Assembly (NCBI GenBank): GCA_031272415.1 | Contig: JAISTU010000127.1 | Coordinates: 1 to 33,914, forward strand | Length of the DNA: 33,914 nucleotides | Reading direction: 5' to 3' | From: Bacteroidales bacterium | Lineage (GTDB): Bacteria > Bacteroidota > Bacteroidia > Bacteroidales > WCHB1-69 | In this document: one piece after another, positions 1-8,426 of the stretch | How positions within the stretch are numbered: position 1 is the first letter of the stretch | How the letters are laid out: every line of letters starts with the position of its first letter | Notes under the pieces: generated by a model | Database searches by the model: none | What the model saw: the letters and a program-made list of their open reading frames with translations, nothing else | Told to the model about the DNA's origin: nothing | Translations under genes and position numbers: made by a program

Positions 1-345
1 AATACCAAAAACCTCGTCCATCATCACCTTCACATAATGCCCGATTTTATAGTCAATATGCAGATAGATTGAGCCTCGTTCCGACAACAACTCTTTGATT
101 AACAACAATCTTTCGCGCAGAAATTCGATAAAATCCCTTCCCTGCAAGGTGTCGGTATATGCAATCTGCCCGTTTTTGGAATTGCTTATCGTAGTTGCCC
201 TGCCGTCGGTAATGGTAAAATTGCCGCCTGTGGCGTAGGGTGGGTCAATATAAACCAAATCAATCTTACCCCTTAAACCGTTGTTTAAAAGGCAATTCAA
301 TCCTGTGAGATTGTCGGCGTGGAGGAGGAGGTTATTATTTTGCAT
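1..345 (-). CDS. Site-specific DNA-methyltransferase, N-terminal part (runs off the window)
   Basis: The 115 codons present begin MQNNNLLLHADNLTGL and contain the catalytic motif IDPPYATGG near residue 40, the DPPY signature of amino-methyltransferases that modify adenine N6 (or cytosine N4) with S-adenosylmethionine. The motif order, with DPPY close to the N-terminus and a stretch typical of stand-alone type II or type III Mod enzymes after it, fits the beta-type methylases. The start ATG at 343-345 lies inside the last codons of the upstream nuclease-like gene, so the two overlap by 11 bp and are probably translated together. The C-terminal part, including the SAM-binding FxGxG motif if this order holds, is outside the window. 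Family call is firm; target sequence unknown. Confidence 0.85.
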   Translation of the reverse strand, partial: MQNNNLLLHADNLTGLNCLLNNGLRGKIDLVYIDPPYATGGNFTITDGRATTISNSKNGQIAYTDTLQGRDFIEFLRERLLLIKELLSERGSIYLHIDYKIGHYVKVMMDEVFGI

Positions 346-880
346 TTGTCTTTTCTTTTAACTTTTCTTCGATTTGTAAAAATCTCATTATTGGGGAAGA
401 CATTGCTTGCGTTGTTGCTCTCGCTTTTTCCCTTAATTCATCTATACATTGTAAAAATTTTTCATTGTATATCAACTCTATTGAAACTCCCTTTTTTTTC
501 GCTTCAATTCTTTTTTTAACATCCTCAATATCGTTCAATTGATTATGCACATTTTCTTTTTTAGGAATCCTAACAATTGGAGTCCATAACATAAAATGAT
601 GTTTATAATCCGGAAAAGTATTTTCCGTATATTTTATGTCCTTTTCAAATTTTGAAATCAACTTATCTACATTATTAGGTTTATTTCCTTTGGTATAATG
701 CAACCCAGTTTCTAAATGTATTGCGACCTCACAAACATATATTTCTTTTTCTATTGAATTGATACCAATTACATCAATTTCACCTTGTTTTTCTTTTGTT
801 TGTAAATTATACTCCACAAAATCACATTTTTTGACAGATTTCAAATATTCTCCTACCAAATGTTCTCCAGGATTTTCCAT
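335..880 (-). CDS. Putative PD-(D/E)XK-type nuclease next to a methylase
   Basis: A 181-residue soluble protein. Residues 33-53 read GEID followed by EIYVCEVA, with the spacing of the PD-(D/E)XK nuclease core (Asp36, then Glu51). The position normally occupied by the catalytic Lys holds Ala53 (EVA rather than EVK), so either a nearby Lys (65 or 73) takes over or the enzyme is inactive. The overlap with the DNA methyltransferase gene that follows suggests a restriction-modification pair with this protein as the restriction half. That is inferred from context and from the weak motif; I do not recognise a named family. It could instead be a DNA-binding accessory protein. The start at 880 is the first ATG in the frame and has no clear Shine-Dalgarno site. 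Confidence 0.6.
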   Translation of the reverse strand: MENPGEHLVGEYLKSVKKCDFVEYNLQTKEKQGEIDVIGINSIEKEIYVCEVAIHLETGLHYTKGNKPNNVDKLISKFEKDIKYTENTFPDYKHHFMLWTPIVRIPKKENVHNQLNDIEDVKKRIEAKKKGVSIELIYNEKFLQCIDELREKARATTQAMSSPIMRFLQIEEKLKEKTNAK

Positions 881-892
881 ATTTTTTATATT

Positions 893-1027
893 TTAAATTT
901 GATACAAATAATTTCTCAAAACCAAAGCGCTCGTAATATTGTAATTACGATACGTTTCGGCGAACAAATCGTCGAGATAGGAACGCTGGTTGGCGTATTC
1001 GATGCTGTATTGTGTCCATTTATTCAT
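893..1027 (-). CDS. Short ORF of 44 residues, unknown, leading the restriction-modification-like genes
   Basis: Read on the minus strand from the ATG at 1027, the frame begins MNKWTQYSIEYANQRSYLDD and stops at 893, twelve bases before the nuclease-like start. It follows a good TATCTTTG promoter box at 1093-1086 and is the first open frame of that transcript. Its codon choice resembles real genes here (GCC, CGT, GAC), unlike the AT-rich spacer around it. It may be a small leader gene, or the surviving N-terminus of a longer protein whose remainder was lost. No function can be given. Confidence 0.35.
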   Translation of the reverse strand: MNKWTQYSIEYANQRSYLDDLFAETYRNYNITSALVLRNYLYQI

Positions 1028-1085
1028 TTATTTATATATTTATATTTTTTTTGCTAAAAAAAACTACATTGTTTTTATACAAATG

Positions 1086-1093
1086 CAAAGATA
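1086..1093 (-). promoter_or_regulatory. Bacteroidota-type -7 box for the methylase operon
   Basis: TATCTTTG on the minus strand, preceded by A8GTG and CTG 11 nt upstream. It matches the TAnnTTTG -7 consensus of Bacteroidota sigma-ABfr promoters. Transcription would begin near 1080, about 50 nt before the 44-codon ORF. Confidence 0.6.
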
Positions 1094-1295
1094 CACTTTT
1101 TTTTCAGTTGAGAGTTGAAAGGAGAAAGTTGAGTGTGAATTTTGGTTATAGGGGCAGGGCAAACCTTGCTCAAAACAGAAATCAAAGTCGAAACTTACTG
1201 TCAATTTTATAACAATTTTCTCCCAAAATGCAAAAAAAAATCTACATTCTACACTCTCAATTTCTCATTTTTAATTTTTAATTGAAATTTTTGTG

Positions 1296-1303
1296 TATCT
1301 TTG
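1296..1303 (+). promoter_or_regulatory. -7 box of the nusB promoter
   Basis: TATCTTTG preceded by GTG and, exactly 11 nt upstream, by TTG (1282-1284) within T5AATT5AATTG. The expected transcription start is close to 1310, leaving a leader of only about 12 nt before the nusB ATG at 1322. Confidence 0.7.
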
Positions 1304-1321
1304 TAAAACAGAAAACAATAA

Positions 1322-2296
1322 ATGATAAGCAGAAGATTTATTCGGATTAAAGTAATGCAGGCGATTTACTCCCACCAAATGCGGAGTGATGAGTATCTGT
1401 TTGAGGGAAAAAAACGATTGCAGGCTTCTTTTGAGGACACTTATTCGCTGTTTGTGAAGATGTTGGGCATTTTTGGCGCAATGACTTTTCAAGCACAGCA
1501 GATTATTGATACCAATAAGCAAAAATTGTTGCCTACAAAAGAAGATTTGCAACCTAATTTAAAATTTGTTAATAATTTGTTTATTAAGAAATTAGAGCAT
1601 AACGAAGACTTGCAAAAAAAACTCCGTTCCAAAGGCATGGCGTGGAACAATGATTTGGATGTTTTGTTTGCTAAATCGGTGTATAAACAATTGACAAAAA
1701 CGCCGCTTTATCAAGACTATATGGCAAAATACGAATTAGCATATAATACGTTTAAAGATGATAAATCGTTTATTTTTAATGTAACAGAACAATTTTTTTT
1801 GGAAAATGAAGAAATTGCCGCTTATTTTGGTGAAAAAAAGATAAATTGGTATTTGGATTACAATGATGTTATTTTGTTGATACACAGGTATTTACAAGAA
1901 GTTCATAAAAACACCCCTGATAGTACTCCATTGCCAAATCTTTTCAAACCTGTGGAAGACGGACTGCTGGATGACAAACAATTTGCTTACGATTTATTTA
2001 TGCTCGCAATTGAAAATGATGCACAATTTCAGTCAATTATAGCAGATACCGTTCAGCATTGGGATGTTGAACGGTTGGCAACTTTGGACGTGATTTTGCT
2101 CAAAATGGCAATGTGTGAATTTTGTAAATTTCCCTCCGTCCCGATTAAGGTTACTTTTTTTGAATACCTCGAATTGTCAAAGTATTATTCCACTCCCAAA
2201 AGCAGAGGATTTATCAACGGAGTATTGGATAAAATATTGGAAAAATTGAAAGAAGAAGGAAAAATTAATAAAACAGGAAGAGGTTTAATAGAATGA
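1322..2296 (+). CDS. nusB: Transcription antitermination factor NusB, long Bacteroidota form
   Basis: NusB binds the boxA RNA element with S10/NusE and supports processive transcription of rRNA operons. The N-terminus MISRRFIRIKVMQAIYSH and the C-terminal block (about residues 190-315, including WDVERLATLDVILLKMA, then LSKYYSTPKSRGFINGVLD) carry the NusB fold signatures. The 324 residues are about twice the length of the E. coli protein; a long insertion between the first helices and the C-terminal domain is normal for this phylum. The start at 1322 lies just behind the promoter. The last codons overlap the next gene as ATGA, which implies translational coupling to the LysM protein. Confidence 0.93.
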   Translation: MISRRFIRIKVMQAIYSHQMRSDEYLFEGKKRLQASFEDTYSLFVKMLGIFGAMTFQAQQIIDTNKQKLLPTKEDLQPNLKFVNNLFIKKLEHNEDLQKKLRSKGMAWNNDLDVLFAKSVYKQLTKTPLYQDYMAKYELAYNTFKDDKSFIFNVTEQFFLENEEIAAYFGEKKINWYLDYNDVILLIHRYLQEVHKNTPDSTPLPNLFKPVEDGLLDDKQFAYDLFMLAIENDAQFQSIIADTVQHWDVERLATLDVILLKMAMCEFCKFPSVPIKVTFFEYLELSKYYSTPKSRGFINGVLDKILEKLKEEGKINKTGRGLIE

Positions 2297-3690
2297 AACA
2301 TAATAAATTGATTATCAGAATATTATTAGTAAGTTGGGCATTTTTTGCGACTGTATTTTTAACAAGTTTATCTTCTTTGCAATCTCAAAATTTGTATGCT
2401 TTAGATACAGTAATAATCAATCAATTAAATAGATTACCATTTGACATTTCTTTTCCTTACGATTTAAAGACACAAAACAAAATTCATGCACTTATTACCA
2501 CAGAAAGTTATACCACACAACAAGCATTAGGTAATTTTTTGGAGTGTGAAACTTTTTTGAACAATAGTTTGCAAAAGGAAGATATTCCTCTCATTTTCAA
2601 GTATTTACCACTTGCATTAAGCAATATGCAGTACCGCAAAATCGGAACTTATACACGGGCAGGCGCCTGGCAATTGCCTTTTTTGACGGCGTTGCGGTAT
2701 GGATTAAAAATTGACTCGGCAATAGACCAACGCTTTGATTTTAAGGAATCTACGCATGCTGCAACAGCCTATCTTCAACAATTATCAATTCAGTATGATA
2801 ATGTATGGGAAATTATTGTTGCTTTTGCCAACTCGCCCGCCATATTGAACAATGGACGTTTGTTGGCTGAAAATTCACCCTCCGCCTCCAATGCAGGAAA
2901 CATAGAAATGCCTAATAATGAAATAATTACAGATTTTATTGCATGGGTTTATGTGGCAAATTATTACAAAAATAATCACATTCAACCGCTTGTGCCTGAT
3001 ATAAATGACAAATTTCAAACGGAATCGCAAACCGTACTTATCACAGGCAAAGAACTCAAAGAGGGTGAAAAAACTGCCAAACCAATTCCACAAGACACTG
3101 TTAATGAGATAGTTATAGATACGCCACCGGAAGAAAACATAGATTCTACCGACATCGTTTCTACTCCAATATCTGTTACTCCAATAGAAACTCCTATTGC
3201 CGTTTCTACGCCTCCTGCATCTCAAAAAATAGAAATTCCCGTTACAACACCGCCTCCTGCCAAACCTATTGTAAAAGAGGCAAAAGACGGCTATTATATT
3301 GTGCAAAAAGGCGATTATTTGGGGAAAATTGCCACTCAATTCAATACAACTGTTGAGCAATTGAAAATTTGGAACCAATTAAAAGATGATAAAATTTATG
3401 AAGACCAAAAATTGATTGTCAAAAAAAATGCTGCAGCCGCAACTCCCTCTGTATCAACACGTTCTACTGCTGTTACTCCTACCGCAGCACAGCCCCCAAA
3501 AAAGACAACTCCTTCTGTTTCCCAACCACTCAAAACTCCCTCAGCCACAATTATTTACATTGTTCAAAGCGGCGATAATTTAACAAAAATTGCCAAATTG
3601 TACAACGTTACCGTCAACAGTATCATGCAATGCAATGGTATGCAAGATGATAAAATACAAATTGACCAAAAATTAAAAATTTGTAAGTGA
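2293..3690 (+). CDS. Secreted LysM protein with a degenerate lytic-transglycosylase domain
   Basis: A signal-anchor-like hydrophobic segment (residues about 8-28) leads into a region resembling the MltD/Slt goose-lysozyme-like fold: RAGAWQLPFLTALRYGLKID, followed by a DQRFDF/STHAATAYLQQL block. In active enzymes the catalytic Glu falls in a LPLVES-type motif; the equivalent here reads LPLALSN (around residues 106-112), so the Glu is absent and the domain probably binds rather than cleaves peptidoglycan. A Pro/Thr/Lys-rich linker joins two LysM repeats at about 331-378 and 420-465 (YIVQKGDYLGKIA, YIVQSGDNLTKIA), which bind GlcNAc polymers. The gene begins inside the nusB stop codon (ATGA). A periplasmic cell-wall scaffold is the best inference. 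Confidence 0.78.
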   Translation: MKHNKLIIRILLVSWAFFATVFLTSLSSLQSQNLYALDTVIINQLNRLPFDISFPYDLKTQNKIHALITTESYTTQQALGNFLECETFLNNSLQKEDIPLIFKYLPLALSNMQYRKIGTYTRAGAWQLPFLTALRYGLKIDSAIDQRFDFKESTHAATAYLQQLSIQYDNVWEIIVAFANSPAILNNGRLLAENSPSASNAGNIEMPNNEIITDFIAWVYVANYYKNNHIQPLVPDINDKFQTESQTVLITGKELKEGEKTAKPIPQDTVNEIVIDTPPEENIDSTDIVSTPISVTPIETPIAVSTPPASQKIEIPVTTPPPAKPIVKEAKDGYYIVQKGDYLGKIATQFNTTVEQLKIWNQLKDDKIYEDQKLIVKKNAAAATPSVSTRSTAVTPTAAQPPKKTTPSVSQPLKTPSATIIYIVQSGDNLTKIAKLYNVTVNSIMQCNGMQDDKIQIDQKLKICK

Positions 3691-3703
3691 TTTTTATCTG
3701 ATT

Positions 3704-3769
3704 TTAGAACATTTTTATTCCAAAATGCAAAAAAAAATCTACACTCTACACTCTGCACTCTACACTCTG
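3704..3769. repeat. Spacer module: TTAGAAC/AAAATGCAAAA motif plus ACACTCT microsatellite
   Basis: TTAGAACATTTTTATTCCAA runs into AATGCAAAAAA (3704-3737) and then several imperfect units of CTACACTCT (3738-3769), before the AT-rich promoter segment of rpoN. Related modules occur at 1207-1260, 9054-9087, 12266-12299 and 32392-32421 (minus strand), with CTACACTCT tracts also at 32471-32510. Confidence 0.6.
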
Positions 3770-3806
3770 AAAAAAAAGTTTTTAATTTTTAATTGATAAA
3801 ATTGTG

Positions 3807-3814
3807 TATCTTTG
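3807..3814 (+). promoter_or_regulatory. -7 box of the rpoN operon promoter
   Basis: TATCTTTG with TTG 11 nt upstream (3793-3795) in a T5AATT5AATTG context. Because the box covers 3807-3814, a TTG start at 3812 for rpoN would lie within the promoter. This decides the start in favour of ATG 3836. Confidence 0.7.
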
Positions 3815-3835
3815 TATTTTTTTAATCAAATTGAG

Positions 3836-5389
3836 ATGAAACAAAACAGTATATCGCAAACGCAGGATACAGAATTGTTGTTGCAGATGCAGCAAAAGAT
3901 TATGCCTCAGCATCTTTTGTTGATGAAGTTGCTGCAAGTACCCGCAGCCTCTTTGGAAGAGCGTATTGATGAAGAGTTGGAGGAAAATCCGGCACTTGAA
4001 ATAGCAACAGAGGACGAAAATGCTGATGATTTATCGGAAAATACTGATTTTCAAGTAAATGAGAACGCCGAAGAGTCGCCATCCGAATATGAACAAGGCG
4101 ATATTGCAGAAGAGACAGGCACTAATTCTGATTTGTCGCTTGAAGATTATTTGCCTGATGATTTCTCCCAAGAGACAGATTATGCACCTTATGCAGGGGG
4201 GAACGATAGAGAAGAAAAAAACTACCAATATGAACGCTATCTTTCTCATTCTGAATCTGTTCAGGATATTTTGGTGAGACAATTAGACCTGTTGGATTTG
4301 TCAAAAGAAGACCGAGATTTATCTTATTTTTTGATTGGAAATATTGACACAAACGGCTATCTTACTCGTGCGTTGTCCGATATTGTGAATGATTTGCTTT
4401 TTACGTCCAATATTTCGACAACGGTTGAGCATTTGGAGTATCTTTTGACGCATGTTGTGCAACAATTAGACCCGCCCGGTGTAGGGGCAAGAAATTTGCA
4501 GGAAAGTTTGCTCATCCAATTGCACCGACTTGAAAAAGGGAAAAATGATAAACTTAATAACTTGGCAATCAACATTATACAAAATGCTTTTGATGATTTT
4601 ATATCTCATTTTTATCAAAAAGTAAGCAAAAAAACAGATTGTACAGAGGCTCAAATTGAGGAGGTAAAACAGTACCTTTCGGCTTTAAATCCAAAACCGT
4701 TTATGGGATTGGATGATGCTGAAAATGCGTATATTACACCCGATTTTATTGTAACTTATAACCAAAAAACGGACACTTTGGAGTGCAGTTTGCCGATGGA
4801 AAATTTGCCTCCTTTGCGAGTGGGACTGCAATATAAAAAAATGTATGGAAATTTGCATAACAACCAAATGTTGAGCCCAAAAGATAAAAAAGCAGCCATT
4901 GAATTTGTCCGTCAAAAATTGAATGCTGCCAAATGGTTTATAGATGCACTTTCCCAGCGAAATCAGACGCTTTTCAATGTAATTTCGGCTATTGCTAATC
5001 ATCAACGTGATTTTTTCTTAACAGGGGAAGAAGATAGAATTAAACCATTGATTTACAAAGATATAGCAACAGAAATTAAAGTAGATATTTCCACCATTTC
5101 GCGAGCCACACGACATAAATATGTATTGACCGATTATGGTGTATATCCTTTGAAATTCTTTTTTACGGAAGCCGTTGGAGCAGAGGAAGGTAGCGAATTG
5201 ACGGCTTACGAAATCAAAAAACATCTTACGGAAATTATTGCCCAAGAAGACCCCAAAAAGCCTCTCAATGACATTGAAATTTGCGAAAAATTAAAAGAAA
5301 GAGGCTGCAATATTGCCCGCAGGACGGTCGCAAAATACAGAGAACGACTGCATATTCCTACTGCAAGATACCGTACAAATAATTCATAA
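3836..5389 (+). CDS. rpoN: RNA polymerase sigma-54 factor RpoN
   Basis: Sigma-54 directs RNA polymerase to -24/-12 promoters and needs AAA+ activators to open them. The 517-residue protein has the Gln/Leu-rich activator-binding region I (LLLQMQQKIMPQHLLLMKLL), an acidic region II (about 45-130), the core-binding domain with the DPPGVGARNLQE motif, the HTH (DISTISRATRHKYVLTDYGV) and a C-terminal RpoN box, ARRTVAKYRERLHIP. The ATG at 3836 is chosen because an upstream TTG lies inside the -7 box. It leads an apparent operon: tadA begins 5 bp after its stop. No sigma-54 activator is present in the window. Confidence 0.96.
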   Translation: MKQNSISQTQDTELLLQMQQKIMPQHLLLMKLLQVPAASLEERIDEELEENPALEIATEDENADDLSENTDFQVNENAEESPSEYEQGDIAEETGTNSDLSLEDYLPDDFSQETDYAPYAGGNDREEKNYQYERYLSHSESVQDILVRQLDLLDLSKEDRDLSYFLIGNIDTNGYLTRALSDIVNDLLFTSNISTTVEHLEYLLTHVVQQLDPPGVGARNLQESLLIQLHRLEKGKNDKLNNLAINIIQNAFDDFISHFYQKVSKKTDCTEAQIEEVKQYLSALNPKPFMGLDDAENAYITPDFIVTYNQKTDTLECSLPMENLPPLRVGLQYKKMYGNLHNNQMLSPKDKKAAIEFVRQKLNAAKWFIDALSQRNQTLFNVISAIANHQRDFFLTGEEDRIKPLIYKDIATEIKVDISTISRATRHKYVLTDYGVYPLKFFFTEAVGAEEGSELTAYEIKKHLTEIIAQEDPKKPLNDIEICEKLKERGCNIARRTVAKYRERLHIPTARYRTNNS

Positions 5390-5394
5390 TCAAT

Positions 5395-5829
5395 ATGTTA
5401 GACGATAATTATTTTATGAGATTAGCCCTTTTGGAGGCACAAAAAGCGATGCAAGCGAAGGAAATTCCTATCGGCTGTGTGATTGTTGCCAATGAAATTG
5501 TGATTGCTAAGGCACACAATTTAACCGAAACAATGTGCGATGTTACTGCTCATGCCGAAATGCAGGCTATCAACGCCGCTGCCGACAGTTTGGGGGCTAA
5601 ATACTTGAATGATTGCACTTTATATGTAACATTAGAGCCTTGTGTAATGTGTGTGGGGGCTACATTTTGGGCAAAATTAGGCAAAATTGTTTTTGGAGCA
5701 AAAGATGTAAAACAAAAAAATAATGAAGAAAAATTAAAATTCTTACATCCTCATACTCAATGGATTGGAGGTGTTTTGGAGAAAGAATGTCAGCAAATTT
5801 TACAACAATTTTTTGAAAAGAAAAGATAA
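5395..5829 (+). CDS. tadA: tRNA-specific adenosine deaminase
   Basis: This 144-residue zinc deaminase converts adenosine 34 of tRNA-Arg(ACG) to inosine. The metal and catalytic motifs are present: HAEMQAI (His ligand, catalytic Glu) near residues 52-58 and EPCVMCVGA (two Cys ligands) near 81-89. Length and motif spacing fit TadA. The related guanine deaminases share the motifs, so a minor possibility of a different substrate remains. The gene starts 5 bp after rpoN and ends 35 bp before the T9SS cargo gene. Confidence 0.88.
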   Translation: MLDDNYFMRLALLEAQKAMQAKEIPIGCVIVANEIVIAKAHNLTETMCDVTAHAEMQAINAAADSLGAKYLNDCTLYVTLEPCVMCVGATFWAKLGKIVFGAKDVKQKNNEEKLKFLHPHTQWIGGVLEKECQQILQQFFEKKR

Positions 5830-5864
5830 ACACAATAATTTAAAAAAAATAACGTTATTCATTT

Positions 5865-8420
5865 ATGCAACAGCGATGTTTAGTAGTATTTATTTTGATG
5901 TCTTTGGCTTTTTCGGGTTTTGCAACTCACGAAAGAGCGGGGGAGATTACGTACAGACACATTTCAGGTCGAACGTACGAATTTACTATTACTACTTATG
6001 TATATACTGCCAGTCCTGCAAAACGTGAATACTTGGACATTGATTGGGGAGACGGCTCATCAAAAGAAACCGTTCCCCGCATATCAGAGACCTTTATTAC
6101 TAACGACATTACACGCAACATTTATATAGCAACACATACATTTAACAGCAATGGAACTTACACAGTATCAATGGAAGACCCCAATCGCAATGCAGACATT
6201 ATCAACATTCCTCGTTCTATTGAGGTGCCTTTTTATATTGAAACGGTTATTGTTATCAATGCTACATTTGGGGGCAATAGTTCGCCTGTTTTGACCAATC
6301 CGCCGGTAGATAATGGCTGTGTAGGGGCTATTTTTTATCACAATCCGGCGGCAGTGGATGCGGAAGGTGATAGTTTGGTGTATTCATTGATAAATTGCAA
6401 AGGCATTGATGGTGTGGATATTCCGGGTTATACATTGCCACTCGCCAATTCGATAACGATAGACCGTAACAGTGGTGATTTTGTGTGGGATGCACCCCGC
6501 GCACAAGGAGAATATAATATTGCTATTTTGATTGAAGAATATCGATCAGGAATTAAAATTGGGTCAATTATCAGGGATATGCAAATAAATATTGCAAGTT
6601 GTGATAATCAGCCTCCGTTGCTTGATTTACAGGTAGATACATGTATTACTGCCGGCGATAGTATTGCTTTTACGGTTACCGCACGCGATGATACGGCTCA
6701 ATTGATAACCCTTACCGCCAAGGGAGACGTGCTTTCGTGTCAATCGCCTGCCAAATTTCCCTCATCTACAACAGCAAAAGGGCAAGTCAGTGGCTTATTT
6801 TCATGGCAAACCAATTGCTCTCACATTCGCAAACAGCCTTACCATTTGACACTCAAAGCGGAAGATAATGGCTTTCCTGTACACTTATCTATTGTTAAAA
6901 CATTTAGTATCAAAGTATTAGCACCGCCTGTTGAAAATGTATTGGCAACTCCTTTGGGCAATTCTATTACAGTTACTTGGGATACCGCCATTTGCCTTGA
7001 CAATGCCAAAGGCTACAAAATATATCGCAGAGAAGACAGTTCGGGTTATATTTTGGAAAATTGTATCACCGGCGTGCCTCCCCAAACAGGCTACCAAATG
7101 ATTGGTATTGTGAGCATTGCAACTCACTCATTTACAGACAATAACAGTGGAAAAGGATTGCGACATGGGGTCAATTATTGCTATGTGGTGATAGTCTATT
7201 ACGGGGACGGCTCGGAAAGTTATATGTCAAATGAAGCCTGCACGGTACTTAAAAATGAAATTCCGATGATAACAAAAGTGAGCATTGACAAAACCGACCC
7301 TTTGACAGGTGTCGTTCAAACAGCATGGGAAGCACCAACAGATTTGGATTCTACACAATATCCGCCACCCTATCAATACCAAATTGAGCGGAGCATTAAC
7401 GACTCTTTGCATTTTTCAACTATCGCTGTTTTAGGTGGAAATGCGCGGCAATATATTGATAGTCTGCAAAATACGCAAGATAACATTTTCTATTATCGTG
7501 TTAATTTGCGGCTTTTGGCGGATACGTCTGTCGCCTTGTATTCCGATGCAGCCTCTTCTCCTTTTTTACAAATAGAAAGTTCTGATTGTCAATTGATTAT
7601 GAATTGGAAAGTGGAAACAATTTGGAAAAATTATCAATACATTATTTACAGATACAACCCGCTTACCTCACTTTATGATTCTATTGGGAGCACTGAAAAT
7701 CAAGAGTTTATAGATACAGGTTTGACCAATGGTGTCAATTATTGTTACTATATCAAAACGGTTGGCGAATATGGAGATACTTCTTTGCCACATCCGCTGC
7801 TCAATTTATCACAAATAGTTTGCCAAACACCCATTGACAATATGCCTCCTTGTCCGCCACAGTTGAGTGGAGATGGAAATTGTTCACAAGTTGCGTTAAA
7901 GTGGTCATACTCAATCGATTGCAGACAAGCGGATATTGACAAAGTATATATTTGGTATAAACCTGAATATAAAGGTGAATATACTTTGATTGACAGTGTA
8001 AAATATCCGACAGATAACTACTTGTCTATCAATGATTTAATGGTTGTAGGTTGTTTTAAAATTATTGCCATTGATACTAACGGAAATATAGGGCAAAGCA
8101 GTGAAGAGTTGTGCTTTGAGCCGGATTGCAATCATTATCGATTGCCTAATGTATTTACGCCAAACGGAGACGGCATCAATGATTTGTTTGAACCGTTTCC
8201 TTACACAAATATAGAACAAATAGAAATCAATATCTATAACCGTTGGGGTGAAAAAATGTTTTACACACAAAATCCTGATATTCAATGGGATGGAGTAAAT
8301 ATGATGACACATCAGCCGTGTTCTGATGGTGTTTATTTTTACGTTTGTGCAGTAGAAGAAAAAACACTTAACGGATTGAAAAAGAAATATTTAACAGGTT
8401 CGATAACCATTTTAAGATAA
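5865..8420 (+). CDS. Large secreted multidomain protein with T9SS type B (CHU_C-like) sorting domain
   Basis: An 851-residue protein with an N-terminal signal peptide (hydrophobic core about 5-18, cleavage likely after GFA). The mature start ATHERAGEITYRHISG is typical of long Bacteroidota surface proteins related to the gliding-associated family. Beta-sandwich domains follow: a Ca-binding/Ig-like region to about 340, then several fibronectin-III-like repeats recognisable by recurring VTWDTAICLDNAKGYKIYRR and YCYYIKTVGEYGDT patterns. The last 92 residues (from 760) read LPNVFTPNGDGINDLFEP ... YNRWGEKMF ... DGVYFYV, the gliding-motility-associated C-terminal domain that directs export and surface attachment through the type IX system. 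The ligand or role is unknown. It lies between tadA and ribE (6 bp) in the rpoN transcript, an odd company. Confidence 0.88.
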   Translation: MQQRCLVVFILMSLAFSGFATHERAGEITYRHISGRTYEFTITTYVYTASPAKREYLDIDWGDGSSKETVPRISETFITNDITRNIYIATHTFNSNGTYTVSMEDPNRNADIINIPRSIEVPFYIETVIVINATFGGNSSPVLTNPPVDNGCVGAIFYHNPAAVDAEGDSLVYSLINCKGIDGVDIPGYTLPLANSITIDRNSGDFVWDAPRAQGEYNIAILIEEYRSGIKIGSIIRDMQINIASCDNQPPLLDLQVDTCITAGDSIAFTVTARDDTAQLITLTAKGDVLSCQSPAKFPSSTTAKGQVSGLFSWQTNCSHIRKQPYHLTLKAEDNGFPVHLSIVKTFSIKVLAPPVENVLATPLGNSITVTWDTAICLDNAKGYKIYRREDSSGYILENCITGVPPQTGYQMIGIVSIATHSFTDNNSGKGLRHGVNYCYVVIVYYGDGSESYMSNEACTVLKNEIPMITKVSIDKTDPLTGVVQTAWEAPTDLDSTQYPPPYQYQIERSINDSLHFSTIAVLGGNARQYIDSLQNTQDNIFYYRVNLRLLADTSVALYSDAASSPFLQIESSDCQLIMNWKVETIWKNYQYIIYRYNPLTSLYDSIGSTENQEFIDTGLTNGVNYCYYIKTVGEYGDTSLPHPLLNLSQIVCQTPIDNMPPCPPQLSGDGNCSQVALKWSYSIDCRQADIDKVYIWYKPEYKGEYTLIDSVKYPTDNYLSINDLMVVGCFKIIAIDTNGNIGQSSEELCFEPDCNHYRLPNVFTPNGDGINDLFEPFPYTNIEQIEINIYNRWGEKMFYTQNPDIQWDGVNMMTHQPCSDGVYFYVCAVEEKTLNGLKKKYLTGSITILR

Positions 8421-8426
8421 AATTTT

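Larger units (their letters stand above)
881..1321. other. Intergenic region between the divergent methylase operon and nusB
   Basis: This stretch holds the 44-codon ORF at 893-1027, two outward-facing promoter boxes (minus 1093-1086, plus 1296-1303), a GGGCAA-ACC-TTGCTC hairpin near 1157-1171, a TTATAAC...CAAAATGCAAAAAA motif at 1207-1240, and short CTACATTCTACACTC-type repeats at 1241-1260 running into T5AATT5AATTG. No other gene is apparent; longer open frames here are AT-rich and start in spacer sequence. Confidence 0.6.

Noticed and set aside
1012..1212. 66-codon plus-strand frame in the nusB spacer
   Set aside because: It is mostly Phe/Ile/Leu from AT-rich spacer and crosses the repeat motifs; no supporting start context.
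2875..3378. 167-codon frame opposite the LysM gene
   Set aside because: Composition (Arg, Asn, Tyr, Cys bias) mirrors the Pro/Thr linker of the plus-strand gene; no motif or start signal.
3812..3835. Start of rpoN at the TTG at 3812, giving a 525-residue protein
   Set aside because: The TTG is the end of the TATCTTTG promoter box, so it would precede the transcript start. ATG 3836 gives the standard sigma-54 N-terminus.
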